Assembly (NCBI GenBank): GCA_004335835.1
Contig: RWJK01000626.1
Coordinates: 33,057 to 81,038, forward strand
Direction: 5' to 3'
Source of the DNA: Scenedesmus sp. ARA3
Lineage: Eukaryota > Chlorophyta > Chlorophyceae > Sphaeropleales > Scenedesmaceae
Length of the DNA: 47,982 bases
Part shown: positions 22,339 through 33,414 of the stretch, piece by piece
Numbering within the stretch: the stretch's first letter is position 1
Layout of the letters: every line of letters begins with the position of its first letter
Position numbers and translations under genes: made by a program
Notes under the pieces: generated by a model
What the model was told of the DNA's origin: nothing
The model's database searches: none
The model's input: the letters and a program-made list of their open reading frames with translations, nothing else

Positions 22339-23891
22339 CGGCAGCAGCAAGGCAAGCATACGTAACCAGGGCCCAATGTTTGCACTTCCTCAACCGCAGG
22401 ATCGTCCATGCCCCCACTGACTGGTGTGCAGCGTCCAGTTGAGACTCTCAACAGCGCAGCTGCGCAACATCAAGGCTCTGTGCCCAATGTGCATCTCTGC
22501 CGCCCTCGAGTAAGATCAGCAGCCTGACAAGGAGTGACAGGTCCCAGAACAGTCTGACTTGCAGCATTGTCTGCCTCACCAACTAGGGCACCAAGGCTCT
22601 GCACCAAGTTGAATGAGCTCACAAACCCCGGCAAGGCTTTCCCGTGCCACAACAGCACCAGCAGCACACGCACCTGTGGCGAGTTGGGGAAGCCCATGAA
22701 GGCGGGCACCTGCACCGTGCCGTACAGCAGCACGCTGCCAGCCATGATGGCAGCACCCTGGCGCACATCACGGTCCACGGTCACTCCTGCGGCAGCAGCA
22801 GCAGCAGCAGCAGCAGCAGGGTGGATTTGTAGAGCATCTTTGCAGCCAGACAGCAGCGGTGCTGATCGGCGGGACAGCGCGTACAGGTGCAGCCAGAAGA
22901 ATCACCTGCTATTCTAAACTGGGCATGCCATGCAGCGCACCTTCTCCATTTCCACTTTGGACACTGCTTGGCATGTACCGCGGCCCATGGCCCCGAAGAG
23001 CAACCCAGCGTCCCACCTGTGCGCGCCAGGTCCCAGCCTCGTGTCAGCTTCTTGTCTATTGCTATGCCTTGCTCGTTGAGGTCGCAGCGCCCCAGCAGCA
23101 CGCTCAGGCCCCACGCAAGCGACAGCAGCAGCACACTGGAGCCGGCAAGCGTGCCTGAGCGGGAGGCGCAGCAACAGGTAAGGAATCGCATCAGCTTGAG
23201 CAGTTAAAAGTGCGGCAACTGCGAGTGAGGCAACATCTCACCACCACTGCTGCTGAACTGTGTAAGGTGCAACACAACACTTCATTGTCATGCGGCTGCA
23301 TGTCCAAGTGCAATGGTCTGTACCATGTGGTGACGCTGCAGCTGATCCCCACACATCACCACCGTGCACAGCAAGCTGTGATAAGTCACACTGCTGCTGT
23401 CGCTCCCCCAGCCCTGTGCTGCAGCGCTCACCCACGCCCACCGCCAGCGTCTCCTGCGCCTCCGCCTGGCTGGCACTCAAGCTGCTGAGGATGATGAGGC
23501 TGTCGGGCAGCGCACCCAGCACGGGCAGCACCACACCGCCGATGATGCCGGGATTGACAATCTCCAGCAGCAGCTCGCTGCCCGCAGCCAGCAGCGCGGC
23601 ACCCTGCAGAGCGGCAGTGGTTGAAGAATATATGGATATCAAAAAGCAGCGTGCGTGGTTGCAGCAGAAGTGGAACAGCAGATGAGCGAAAGTGGCTGCA
23701 TTGGCGGAGCGAGTAAGCCTGCAAGCTGCCAACACAATCAGCTGAGGGCCTCCTGCCGCTGCTGCTGCTGCAGCTTTGGTAGCGCAGCGCTTTTGCTGCC
23801 TTGTTCCTGCTTGGCCCGCTGGGGCCCTGCTGGCTGCTCACCTGCAGGATGATGTAGCCAAACACAAACACGTCAAGCATGGCGCCTGCGC

Positions 23892-23926
<35 letters not shown>

Positions 23927-24072
23927 GTGTGATCAGCTCAGCAAGCGGCGCTGCGCGCACTGTAGCCGTACGTGCTGTGAGGCGTGTGCCACGTCGCAGC
24001 GACAGCAAGCTGCAGCAGATTGCTCTGCTGGCACATGCCTGCCTACACCAGCTCTTTATCCAGCCTTGCTTT

Positions 24073-24106
<34 letters not shown>

Positions 24107-24326
24107 CAATGACACCTTCCACATGCCCCAAGGCCTCATCCCAGGGCCGAGCCCCACCTGCGATGGTCTCTGCGTTGGTGCTCAGCAGCCCGCCCAGCAC
24201 CTGCCCGGGCGCCAGCACCAGCGCCAGCCCAAACGACAGCACGGCAAGCGCCCCGGCAGCACGCGCCAGCCGCGGCAGCAGCGGCTGTGGGGCAGCAGGG
24301 GCCACCAGTGGCGGCGACCCTGGCAT
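19010..24326 (-). CDS. NCL: NCL-type Na+/Ca2+ exchanger with two EF-hands
   Basis: Thirteen exons keep frame: 24326-24158, 23885-23842, 23603-23432, 23154-23017, 22786-22674, 22296-22162, 21887-21750, 21470-21393, 21058-20843, 20542-20358, 20155-20023, 19577-19498 and 19178-19010, giving 589 residues, close to plant NCL (about 585). An N-terminal hydrophobic segment (AAGALAVLSFGLALVLAPG) is followed by exchanger repeat alpha-1 (IVNPGIIGGVVLPVLGALPD, about 80-105), further helices (GTLAGSSVLLLSLAWGLSVL), and a central cytosolic part with EF-hand loops DTDHSGAIDKGE (about 290-301) and DANYDGRISFDE (about 332-343), both with complete ligand positions. Next come alpha-2 (FVLTPLASNSSELVSSL, about 473-489) and three more hydrophobic segments. 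The family exchanges Na+ for Ca2+ at the vacuolar or plasma membrane, with Ca2+ sensed by the EF-hands. First in-frame ATG chosen; the CTG run upstream has none. Introns 8 and 11 hold copies of adjacent exon edges. Confidence 0.92.
19764..20051. repeat. Tandem duplication of exon 11 donor region of NCL
   Basis: The block 19935-20051 (end of NCL exon 11 with its donor and the start of intron 11) is repeated imperfectly at 19764-19900. Both contain AAGTGCTGCAG, AGCAGCTGTCC, a TGCCTGCC run and the AGGCTCATGTTCTTGC segment that encodes KNMSL on the minus strand, each followed by a usable donor. The left copy reads CKNMSLKLLQ before GTGGGG and has no acceptor or open frame of its own that I can support. 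Confidence 0.85.
21032..21160. repeat. Duplicated copies of the EF-hand exon 9 start in NCL intron 8
   Basis: The exon 9 acceptor and first codons (21032-21065) are echoed twice in the adjacent intron: 21096-21118 repeats the GGCGTCAAAyTC plus CAG junction, and 21122-21160 repeats GCGGCCGTCATnGTTGGCG and CAAACTCCTGCA. Translated, the outer copy reads FAANDDGRSF against the true FDANYDGRIS, a decayed EF-hand loop. Confidence 0.85.
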
Positions 24327-24329
24327 GGC

Positions 24330-24333
24330 CTGC

Positions 24334-24431
<98 letters not shown>

Positions 24432-24439
24432 CAGCAGCG
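24330..24439. repeat. Long CAG tract (about 36 units, two TAG interruptions)
   Basis: The longest trinucleotide tract in the window. It fills the interval between the 3' end of MinC (24594) and the NCL start codon (24326), so it most likely lies in the NCL 5' UTR, read as CUG in that transcript. It is open as poly-Leu on the minus strand, but no in-frame ATG precedes it. Confidence 0.95.
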
Positions 24440-24593
24440 CCAAGCTTCAGTCACAGCAGCATGGATGCATTCTCCCAACACCCAGCTGGTGGGAGCAAGG
24501 AAGAGGTGCTGCAAGCATGTGGTGCTGTAATAATGCCCTGCTGCTGCTACTGCTGCTGCTGCCGTCCAGCTCAGAGACAGGACCTGCTCAGCA

Positions 24594-24884
24594 TCAACAC
24601 CTCCAGTCACACCACTGCCTGCACCAGTGCACCAGTTCCTGCCTGACAGTAGTACCAGCGCTGCAGGGCACGCCCTGCCTGCCCGTGCGCCGCACCTGGT
24701 AGCACGGCCCCGCCTCCCCCGGCTCCAGCGCCAGCAGCAGCTGGCTGTCCCGCCCTGCTGCCTGCAGTGCAGCTGGCGCGGGCCGCCCCGCGATGCAGAG
24801 GTAGGCGCTGCCCGCCACGCGGCCCACCAGCACGATGCTGCTGGCGTCACCCGTGCAGCCAGCTGCCGCCTCGCCAGCCAGCCT

Positions 24885-24926
<42 letters not shown>

Positions 24927-25599
24927 GCAACCAGGCACACTGAACTCCCAGGTGGTGCCAGGGCGTGTGCCTGCGCATTATCCTTGCACTGCTTGCGCTC
25001 AGCAGTGGTTGTTGTCGTCGTTGCCGCTGCTACCAAACCGTCGCAGGCGTTCCAAATTACGTCATCAATAGCATGCACACGCTGAGTCCTGCTTAGGCAA
25101 TGGCGCCTGGCCATCCTGCCAGCGCTGCCGAGCTCCCCTCACGTGCCCATGACGATGACATCCCCTCCTGCGCGGATGGCAGCGCCCAGAGGCACATCCC
25201 CCAGCACCACCACGCTACAATTGGGGTGCTCCAGCACAGTGCCGGGCGCTATGGGCGCCTTGATGTACACTGCATCGCTGCCGCTGGCGCTGCTGTTGCC
25301 AGTGCTGGTGGATGCAGTTGGCGCAGCAGCAGCAGTGGGGGACTGCAAGGGGACGCTGTCTGCTGTAGCCTGCGGCACCACAGCAGACAGATTTGTAGCT
25401 GTTTGGTTGTGACTAGACGCCAATCTGGTATGACACGCTGTCGGATTGTGTTGCTGACCTTTGTTAGCAGGGGTGCCCTGCTGATGTGGAGGCATCTCCT
25501 GCCTGGCACTGCCCAGAGGCCCTTGAAGGCATACGCTCGATGCCGTAACCCATCAAGCTTTACACGCAGCAACCTGTTGCCACACAGGCTGTGCTGCAT
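24594..25599 (-). CDS. minC: Septum site-determining protein MinC, C-terminal domain only, probably plastid-targeted
   Basis: Proposed exons: 25599-25459, 25369-25143 and 24882-24594, in frame, giving 218 residues. Exon 1 (MQHSLCGNRLLRVKLDGL...) is rich in Arg, Ser, Leu and His with only one acidic residue, as expected of a plastid transit peptide. After an Ala/Ser/Thr-rich linker the MinC_C beta-helix begins: VVVLGDVPLGAAIRAGGDVI and then VMGTLAGEAAAGCTGDASSI, matching the GD(V/N)xxGAEVxAxGDIxVxGxLRGxxxAGxxGD signature of bacterial MinC, followed by LCIAGRP, the IAG motif. MinC caps MinD and destabilises FtsZ filaments, restricting the division ring, here presumably in the plastid. The usual N-terminal MinC_N domain is not found in the 333 bases upstream, where DUF3754 starts on the other strand. 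The alternative start at 25495 (MPPHQQG) would replace exon 1. The end is either the stop at 24594 or a splice after CYQ (24696). Confidence 0.68.
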
Positions 25600-25931
25600 C
25601 GTGTTGCTGGTTAATGGTCCATCCCACGAAACTGTTTCGGCACTGACACAGGTCGTTAGCTCAAGGCTTTACTGTGGATCCCTGGATCGGCAGATTAGAA
25701 GCAGCTGATTTGTCAGCGGCGTATGCTTGGATGTGCGATTTACGACAGGCGCGTGTACTACAGCTACAAACACTGATTGACACACTGTCATCCAACGCTT
25801 GCTGCGTCGGGCTTCAAGTTCCTAGCATACGCGCGCCATCCGTGGTTCATACGGTTACGTTATAGCTAGACGAGCGTGCTTAATTGTCTTGAAGCTGGTC
25901 AGGGCACACCCGCGTTGCCGGGCCGGTCACC
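25600..25931. promoter_or_regulatory. Shared head-to-head promoter interval, MinC and DUF3754 genes
   Basis: About 330 bases separate the proposed MinC ATG (minus) from the DUF3754 ATG (plus). No ORF of note and no clear TATA box is visible. The short spacing suggests a bidirectional promoter, if both starts are right. Confidence 0.35.
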
Positions 25932-27525
25932 ATGCCCACCTCTTCGGATCTGGTGGTCTGCCCGCCTGACAGGCAGCTGCACGTTGACTACCTGCACCTC
26001 AAGGCCGTGCTGGCAGGCGAGCTGGCGCAGGTGGCTGATGCCTCCGCCCGGGCTCAGGTGCAGCAGCTGCTGCTGCTGCTGGAGCTCATCACTCACGTGG
26101 AGTACATGGAGGTAGGCAGCTCTGTTGAATGGCATTGCCTTTATACCTGAAACTTATAGTAGAAAGCCTCGATCCCGGACTCGTAAGGAGCACAGCATCG
26201 AAGTCTGCTGCATGGCCCCAACAACCCTACCACGCTGCGCCCAGGTGTCCCGCGCCGTCAAGTCAGCCATGGCTGCCACCAAGCCCATGCTCAGCGCTGA
26301 GGCAGCAGCAATGGCGGGCAGCTGCCCCAGCAGCCTGCAGGCACAGGAGCAGCTGCTGCTGGACAGCTTTGTCAGCCTGCTGCTGGAGGGGCGCTACTTC
26401 CCGCTCAGCGCGCAGGAGTGGGCGGTGGCGCAGCGGCAGCAGTTCACGTTTGGTGGGGTGCACGTGCATAGCATTGCTGGACTTCTGGGCAGCAGCACGC
26501 AGTGGGGGCAGGGAACCAGCAATGGGGTGCATCACAGTACAGGGGGGAGGCAGGGGGTCAGGGACAAGTGCACGGCATCAATTGGCAGCGTGCCACTTGA
26601 GAAGCAGCAGTGGCATGCATCAGGAGCACAATGCTTGCAGCAATGAGATAGCAGTGGGTTTGACTGTGCAGCAGCAGCCGCATCACGCAGTTAGTGATAG
26701 TGACATGCTGTGTGTACTGCTGTTACTGCTGCATGCTGCATCTGCTGCTGCTTCTGCAGACATCCCTGTGCAGATTGACTGGACGGTGCTGGATGACCAG
26801 CTGCTGAGCCGCTTTTGGCAGCGCCACCAGCAGGACACTGCAGCAGCAGCCACACACAGCAGCGACACCGCCACCAGCAGCAGCAGCAGCAGCGGCGGCA
26901 GACTGAGCTCAGAGCTGTACAGCAGCACCACTTACTCGGCAGGCAGCAGCAGCAGCAGCAGCAGCCCATTTGGTGGCCTGCTGGACCGCAGCCAGCTGCC
27001 CGACTTTGCTGACCGCATGCTGGTCTTCCACAGGTGGGGCGCTGCGCAGTGGCGGCCTGCAGCAGCTGTGAGGTGTGCATGCTGTGAACCGCGGCATGCT
27101 GTGTACCGCGGCATGCTGTTGAAAGGTGGTCGCAAATGATGCTTGGTGGACATCTGAGGCGATTGCCTACATGACCAGGTGTCGCTTGAGTTTCTACAAT
27201 TGCATCTCGACTCAAGCTGAGGACTACAAAGCGTGTGTGCGCAACAGAAGGGGTTTGTTTGCCGGATGCTCACTGAGCTGCTCCCCTTTCCCTCCGCCTC
27301 CGCCCTGCGCCTGCTGCTGCTGCTGCTGCTGCTGCGCCCAGGGGTGTTGGTGTGGCCACTGCTGAGGGGCTGTACCTTGACAAGAAGCTGGATCTGCTGG
27401 CGGAGTACCTGCTGGTGGCGCCCGCCACTGCTGCACTGGCCCGGCTGAGGGCAGCAGCTGGCGCGCTGCTGGGCCGCAGCACGGATGCGGCAGAAGGGAC
27501 GGCCACAGCTACAAATACAGCGGTA

Positions 27526-27558
<33 letters not shown>

Positions 27559-29188
27559 GCAGCAGTTAAGCTGCCCTCCAAGATGTCCACTGCCAGCTGG
27601 CGCAACATGTCTGCACTGCCGGAGCCCGCTGCTGCAGCTGCTGGCGGCAGCTTTGATGATGAGCAGCCGGCTGCTGCTGATGGCGAGCTGCGGCCTTTTG
27701 CCTCTGCTGACCTGGCGCACCAGTATGCGCGGCTGGTGGTGCGGCGCAGCCTGCGCAGCCACATGCCGGGGCCGCGTGAGGTGCTGGCACAGCTGTTCAC
27801 CAAGCTCACGCTGCTGGTGGGTGGCTGGGAGGGGCTTTGGGGCTTGCGGTGGCAGGCAGGGCAGGCAGGGCCGCCAGTGACGCCGGCAGATGCTGGCAAG
27901 CCGCGCTGAAGAGCATTTGTAGAGGTTGCCCTTTCAATGGTCTGTCAAACCCGCACCGCTGTTAACGACAAAGCCTGTGCCTCAGCAGTTTGTTCATGAT
28001 GCCTTGGGCCCAGCATGCTGCACTGAATCATGCTGCTGGCCCTCTGCTGCGGCTTGCTCCTGTGCTGCTCTTCTCCCCCTTTTTTTTTTCTTGCAGGAGC
28101 CCACCTTCAGGGACGTGGTGGTGCTGTACAGGGCGCTGGACCAGCGCGTGGCGGGAGAGGCAGCCGCATCAGCGGCGCAGGCGGCAGAGAGCGTCATGAC
28201 AGCAGCAGGTGAGGCCACTGCCTGGGCTGCCACACGACAGCGCTGCATTCACTGCTGCAGGCCTGCTCTCATGCATGCCATGCCGTTCGCCAGATTCTGT
28301 GCCTGCTACTGTAGCATAAGATCTGTAAAACACTGCATGTTTGTGTGTGTCTTGTTACATGTCTCCAACCTGTGGTTGTCGCCTGCTGTCCTGCTGGCTT
28401 GCCTTGCCGTGTGCATCAGTGTACGCCAGCGCTGGCTCAGCCACCATGGCCGTGGACTCACTGGTGGAGGCGGCACGCGCAGCAGCAGAGGCGCGCTCCT
28501 CAACCAGCAGCAGCAGCGATGATGAGTATGAGAGCCGGAAGCAGCAGCAGCAGCAGCTGCCGCTGCAGTACGGGCTGGAGCCGTCGCGTGTGGTGGGGCT
28601 CAACTCGTCCAACGTGGTGGTCAAGTCGTTTGCTGACGTGGCCCTGGCTGACCTGGAGCTGGTCTTCCCCTCCAAGAAGGTGCGAGAAGAGGGAATAGGA
28701 ACATGGCTGCTGCTGCTGCTGGTGTTGTGGTCATGCATGTGTGCTGGTACGAGCGCAGCAACTGGCTGCTCCGGCAGAGCCGCTCTGCAGGCTGCACTCT
28801 TCGTAGCTGGTTGCATGCAGGTGCATCGATTGCGTGGGCAGCAGCATCGCGTGGTCAGGAGGGATGTGTATAAAGACACATTCCTGCGTGGTGGTTACAC
28901 CAACTTATGAAGGCGCCTTGCTGCTGCTGCTGCTGCTGCTTCTATGCTGCACTGCTGTTTGCTACCTGCCGCCAGGCTGAGGTGCTGCCCACCACCATTG
29001 TGCGTAGCGCCATCACAGCACTGGGCGCGGTGGCGGCAGCAGTGGCCTGGGTGCAGCAGGTGGGCGGCAGCAGTGACAGCGCACCTGCTGCAGCAGCTAC
29101 TACTGTTGCAATGCCACATGCACTAGCCTGCTGTGTGTCAGGGCTTGCCTGCACACCTTGCTACCCCAGACTGACAGTGTCTGACTAG

Positions 29189-29238
<50 letters not shown>

Positions 29239-30837
29239 CGCCCTGTGCCTGCCCAGGCTGGCGCCATGCAGTGGTCGCTGCCGGTGGTGCTGCCAGCTGC
29301 TGCGGTGGTGGCAGGCAGGGCGGTGCGCGCACTGGCCACCGTCAAGGTGCGGCGCGCAGCACGCAGGGGCATCTCAACACCAGCACACAGCTTGCTGCGG
29401 TTTCTTTGTTGCTGTCTTATTTCCTGCATCTCAGCAGCAGCACACAGCACATCTTCCTGCAATCTGGCTGTACATCCAGTGCACTGCCAGCACTGCCGCC
29501 CTCTCACATGTCATGCTGCCCCCTCCCCTTCCCCCATCCGCACTTTGAATTTCATTGTCTTATCTAAATTTCTATTCCTCATCCGCAGAGCAACCAGGCT
29601 GCGCTGGCGGGTGTGATGCTGGCCATGCAGTACGACGCGGCACGCGACAGCCAGGAGGGCGTGGCAGTCAAGCTGCTGGACGAGCTGCGCGAGCAGCACC
29701 TGAAGGAGGCGGCCACGGCCTACACAGTCATGCTGGCACAGGACGCAGCGCTGCGCGAGTGGCAGCGGCAGCGGCGCAGCGCCAGGCAGCGTGCGGATGA
29801 TGCAAGTGGAAGTGCAGGAAGCCAGCCTGCTGATGCCAGTGCAGCGCATGCTGATGGTGGTGATGGTGGTGACGAGCCGGTGTGGTTCAGTGCCGGCCAG
29901 ATCGATGCCGCCTGTGAGGACTTCCTGCTGCAACGCTTCGGGCTCAAGGTGGGTGGCGCCTGCTGCTGCTGCAGGTAGGGCTGCACGCCTGCTTCAGGGC
30001 TGCATGCACGGCATCTGGTAGCAAGCAGCAGCTGCAGCTGCGTCTTGCACCAGCTGTCTTTGCAACAGCAGATGTGGCCAGCCAAAACAATGTAACAACA
30101 ATGCACAACACAAGCAACACAGCAGCCTTGCATGTTGGCTACTGTTGCTGGTGCCATACTTGGGTCTACCCATTTCTCTCGAACTGCCAGCCAGGGTTAG
30201 CTTTGTACAGCTTGGCCCGCAACTGCAGCTTATGCTGCTGCCCTCCTGCGCTGGCCCCTGCCTGCTGCTGCTGCTGCCCCAGGTGGACTTCATGGTGGAT
30301 GAAGCGCTGCCCCGCATGGTGGCCTGGGGGCTGCTGCTGCAGCAGCACCAGGGCGGCAGCCAGCGCTACAGCCTGGTGCCGCTGCCGCAAGCGATTGCCA
30401 ACTTGAATGCTTACTGGCAGCGCATGCAGCAGCCGGCAGCAGCAGGAGGCGACGACAGCGGAGCAGCAGCGCACCAGCAGAGGTACTCGATGATGGCGAA
30501 GCCAGCAGCTGCTGGGGGTCACAGTGCTGCCAGCAGTGCTGGTGGGCGAGTGCAGGCATCAGCAGCAGGCGCAGCAGCAGGGCGCATGGCAGTGGGCTGT
30601 GCACCTTGTTGGTGGCGGGGCGGTGCTGCTGGTCCTGGTGGCGGCGGATGCGCCCTGGGCAGCGCAGGAGCGCGTCCGCGGCGCATGCCAGTGCAGCAGG
30701 TGCAGCGGCAGCGCCTGGTGCCCTGCTGTGTGGTCAGGGGCGCCAGAGCTGCTGCAGCAGCAGCTGGCGCGGCGAGTGTGCAGCGTTGCACGGGGCTGGC
30801 AGCAGCCGGCAGGTTGCGCTGCTGGGGCATGGCTTGA
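25932..30837 (+). CDS. DUF3754 (TMEM143-like) membrane protein
   Basis: Ten exons keep frame: 25932-26111, 26245-26452, 26760-27033, 27342-27816, 28097-28208, 28420-28679, 28976-29059, 29257-29346, 29589-29948 and 30283-30837, about 865 residues. The family landmarks are in order: an N-terminal helical region; DIPVQIDWTVLDDQLLSRFW; FADRMLVFHRGVGVATAEGL; a LDKKLDLLAEYLL segment; then EPTFRDVVVLYRALDQRV, SFADVALADLELVFPSKK, hydrophobic helices (IVRSAITALGAVAAAVAW and WSLPVVLPAAAVVAG), MLAMQYDAARDS, and finally VDFMVDEALPRMVAWGLL. The VVLYRR-like and ADLELVFPxKK motifs are diagnostic of DUF3754, related to animal TMEM143 (mitochondrial); plant members are uncharacterised. Insertions rich in Ser, Gln and Ala are coded by CAG-type repeats. 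The last about 100 residues are low complexity, and an alternative splice to a downstream exon (from 30962) is possible. Molecular function is unknown. Confidence 0.85.
27077..27122. repeat. 17-bp tandem repeat in DUF3754 intron 3
   Basis: GCATGCTGTG-ACCGCG units start at 27077, 27094 and 27111, an exact 17-bp period with two full copies and a partial third, shortly after the exon 3 donor. Confidence 0.85.
29190..29237. repeat. (CTG)~16 tract at 3' end of DUF3754 intron 7
   Basis: Pure CTG run ending about 20 bases before the acceptor of exon 8, on the sense strand. It is one of the clearest examples of CTG tracts lying where a polypyrimidine tract is expected. Confidence 0.95.
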
Positions 30838-32900
30838 TGCAGCCCCTTGGGAGGACATCCCCAGGGCAACAACAGAGCGCAGGCTGTGGCACATCATGTG
30901 GGGGATGCAGCCTGACTGACTGAGTCACCTGCTCAGTGCATATTTGGCGATGCATTTTTGCAGGAGTGTGAAAATAGGATGGCTAGGATACGTCTAGGCA
31001 GTGAGCCGTGTTCAGCAGTGCACATCGCTAGGCACCACAGCACAGCTCTAGCAGACAGGCTTGTAGGAGCACGCAGGCTAGGCATTGCAAGCATGGCACT
31101 GAAAGCATGGTATACGGGAAGTGGCGCACCGGCTGTTGCCCCAGACGGCAAGCTGCAGCTGCCGCAAGCACTGGCCGCGGCGGCCGCCTGACTGCATGGG
31201 CGTGTGCAGGAAGGGAATGTGCTGGTGTGTTTTTGTAGCTGTGGATAGGTAGCTGAATCGTACATGTACTTGCTTGGTATGCAGGCAGCACAGATGAGTA
31301 GGGTTGTGTGTGCACGCATGTTGCAGTCATTGCACACCAACTGTATGGTGCAGCGCTTTCCATCACCACAGCCACAATTTGGAAGCATGTGTCACAAGAG
31401 CCGCGCAGTGTGGCGGCACAGCACTGTGACCACTTGTAGGCGCAGCCATTATGTGCAGGCTCATACACTTTTTGCCACAGCACACAGCAAAAATGATTGG
31501 GAAGTGGTCCTGGGCAGCAGCATTGGTATCTCAAATCAGGTCAGCAGCTGCTGCTCGCGACAGCTGGTAGCGCTACTACTATCAACAATAACTTGTGACG
31601 GGATGTTGCACAGACTGCCGTGGTGCAGCTGAAACAGCATGCAGACACCAGTGGCTGATAGCCTTGAATAGAGGGGCAGAGTGGATGCCTCAGCAGCGCT
31701 GGCTGGTGTCTGGGCTTGGGGCATCAATGCACCACGCAGCCTGTGCATGCAGGCGCGGCCTCGCCAGCGTGGCGGGGCGCAGCACCTGCTGCATGCACAA
31801 CATGGGCACCCCGCAGCCAAGCATGCACCCGCATGAAGTGCTGCTCTGCCTACCCTGTTTTGGCATGGCGCGTGACGTACACTAATGATTTGGGGCTTGC
31901 ACCGTCTGCAGTAGGGACCTAAATTGTTTGGATTGCCCTGCAGGCTGCTGCTGCTGCTGCTGCTGCCGCTGCTGCTGCTGCCCTTCCTGACAGGCAGACG
32001 CGCAGGCAGGGTGCTGTGCTGGCAGTGACGCCAGGCAGGCAAGCAAGCAAGCAGCAGCCAGCTGAGATTGTGGGTGCTGGCCTGCAGCTGCTGTGGCGTG
32101 ATGTGTGTGAAGCAACAGCACCCACGCACCAGACGATGCATTTTGATGTGTGTGAGGGCAGGGGCCAGCAAGAAATGACTTGCAGCTGCTGGGGCACTCC
32201 CTCCACAAGTGGTGCAAGATGAGTGCATGCGTGTGTGCCTCAAAACGGAGTAATAGCAGCATGCGCTTGCTGACAGATGTTGGGCGACACGCTGGCCTAC
32301 CATGTGCAGCAGCAGAGCTGTGCTGTTGCTTCCAACACTGCTACGCTTCAGCTGGTCATAGTGACCAGATCGTGCATCTGCTGGGTGCTGTGGACATATG
32401 CTGTCATGTAGTGCTTGCGCACGCAAGTTGTGTCGCAGCTGGCGGTGCTGATGGTGTGTGTGCCGCTACCTTTTGGCTCCAGTCAGGCCCTGACCTGCTG
32501 CTCACTGCGCATGTGCACTGCCTGCGTCCTCAACTGATGCCAAAACACTCATCACTACTATGGTTGCCCATAATGAAGGCTGAACATATGAGCTTCGTCT
32601 GTGTTGCAGGGCTGGCGTCAGGCAATGTGCTGCTCAGCAGGCACCATTGGGGCTTGAGAGCTAGTGCAGAGCTGCAGCAGCTGCTTATGTTGCAAGTGAC
32701 ACGACATCTTCTGTGATTTTTGCATCCGCAGCGTGGTTCGTCAGGTCTGTTGAGTTGTGCCAGCAGCAGCAGTAGCAGCAGCAGGCATTGAAAGCGTATA
32801 AAGAGTACACCAGCTGGCGTAGGGCACCATGCGCTGCCCTTTTAGATATGTATACAACTGCTGGTTGCCTGTGATGCAGACTTCTTGCGTCGAACGGCAC
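30838..32900. other. 3' flank of DUF3754 and upstream region of eL22
   Basis: No confident gene. One possible terminal exon starts at 30962 after a good TTTTTGCAG acceptor and runs open to a stop at 31191 with protein-like content (ending APAVAPDGKLQLPQA). I cannot find the matching phase-0 donor. The rest is CAG/CTG-rich sequence without recognisable domains. Confidence 0.3.
32797..32802 (+). promoter_or_regulatory. Candidate TATA box of eL22 gene
   Basis: TATAAA, about 230 bases upstream of the eL22 ATG and about 100 bases upstream of a possible leader-intron donor at 32902. Position is plausible for transcription starting near 32830. Confidence 0.35.
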
Positions 32901-33030
32901 GAGGTGACCTCCAGCAGCAGCAGCTCAAACCCCGTCCGGGTTTTTGCGGCTGTGGGGGTGCTACTTTGCTGCTGGGCGACTCCAGCCCGGTCCTTTCCCC
33001 TCGTTTTTTCACATAATCAGGCTGGTCACC

Positions 33031-33414
33031 ATGGCAGTCACGGTGGGCAAGAAGCCGGCCAAGGTGGCCGCCAAGAAGAAGGCCCAGGTCTTCACCATCG
33101 ACTGCGCAAAGCCCGTCGAGGACAAGATTATGGAGATTGCCAGCTTCGAGAAGTTCCTGGCTGACAAGATCAAGGTGGACGGCAAGGCCGGTGTGCTGGG
33201 CGATGTGGTGAAGGTTGCTCGCGACAAGACCAAGGTCACAGTCACCAGCGAGTCGCACATGTCCAAGCGCTACCTCAAGTACCTCACCAAGAAGTACCTG
33301 AAGAAGCACAACGTGCGCGACTGGCTGCGGGTGATCGCCCACAACAAGGACAGGGCCACCTATGAGCTCAGGTACTTCAACATTGCAGACAACGAGGCTG
33401 AGGACGAGGAGTAA
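33031..33414 (+). CDS. RPL22: Large-subunit ribosomal protein eL22
   Basis: A single uninterrupted reading frame of 127 residues, the normal length for eL22. The N-terminus is basic ([13 protein letters not shown]), followed by [58 protein letters not shown] and the [19 protein letters not shown] motif with [17 protein letters not shown] at the acidic C-terminus, all typical of the family. It belongs to the cytosolic 60S subunit. The context CACC-ATGGCAG is a strong start. The bases just before it, CATAATCAG, look like an intron acceptor, so an intron in the 5' UTR is likely (possible donor at 32902), while the coding part has none, in contrast to most neighbours. A TGTAA signal follows at 33519. 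Confidence 0.98.
   Translation: MAVTVGKKPAKVAAKKKAQVFTIDCAKPVEDKIMEIASFEKFLADKIKVDGKAGVLGDVVKVARDKTKVTVTSESHMSKRYLKYLTKKYLKKHNVRDWLRVIAHNKDRATYELRYFNIADNEAEDEE

Noticed and set aside
24327..24443. Poly-leucine N-terminal extension of NCL on the minus strand
   Set aside because: The open frame through the CAG tract starts at TTG, and a stop lies just upstream. The first in-frame ATG is at 24326, so the tract is better read as 5' UTR.
23776..24702. Plus-strand 308-codon frame with poly-Ser and poly-Cys
   Set aside because: Low-complexity translation of CAG/CTG tracts, antisense to NCL and MinC.
24182..25114. Minus-strand 310-codon frame across MinC and NCL
   Set aside because: It runs in the wrong frame through MinC exon 3 and the CAG tract, giving poly-Cys. 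The conserved MinC_C and NCL readings are in other frames.
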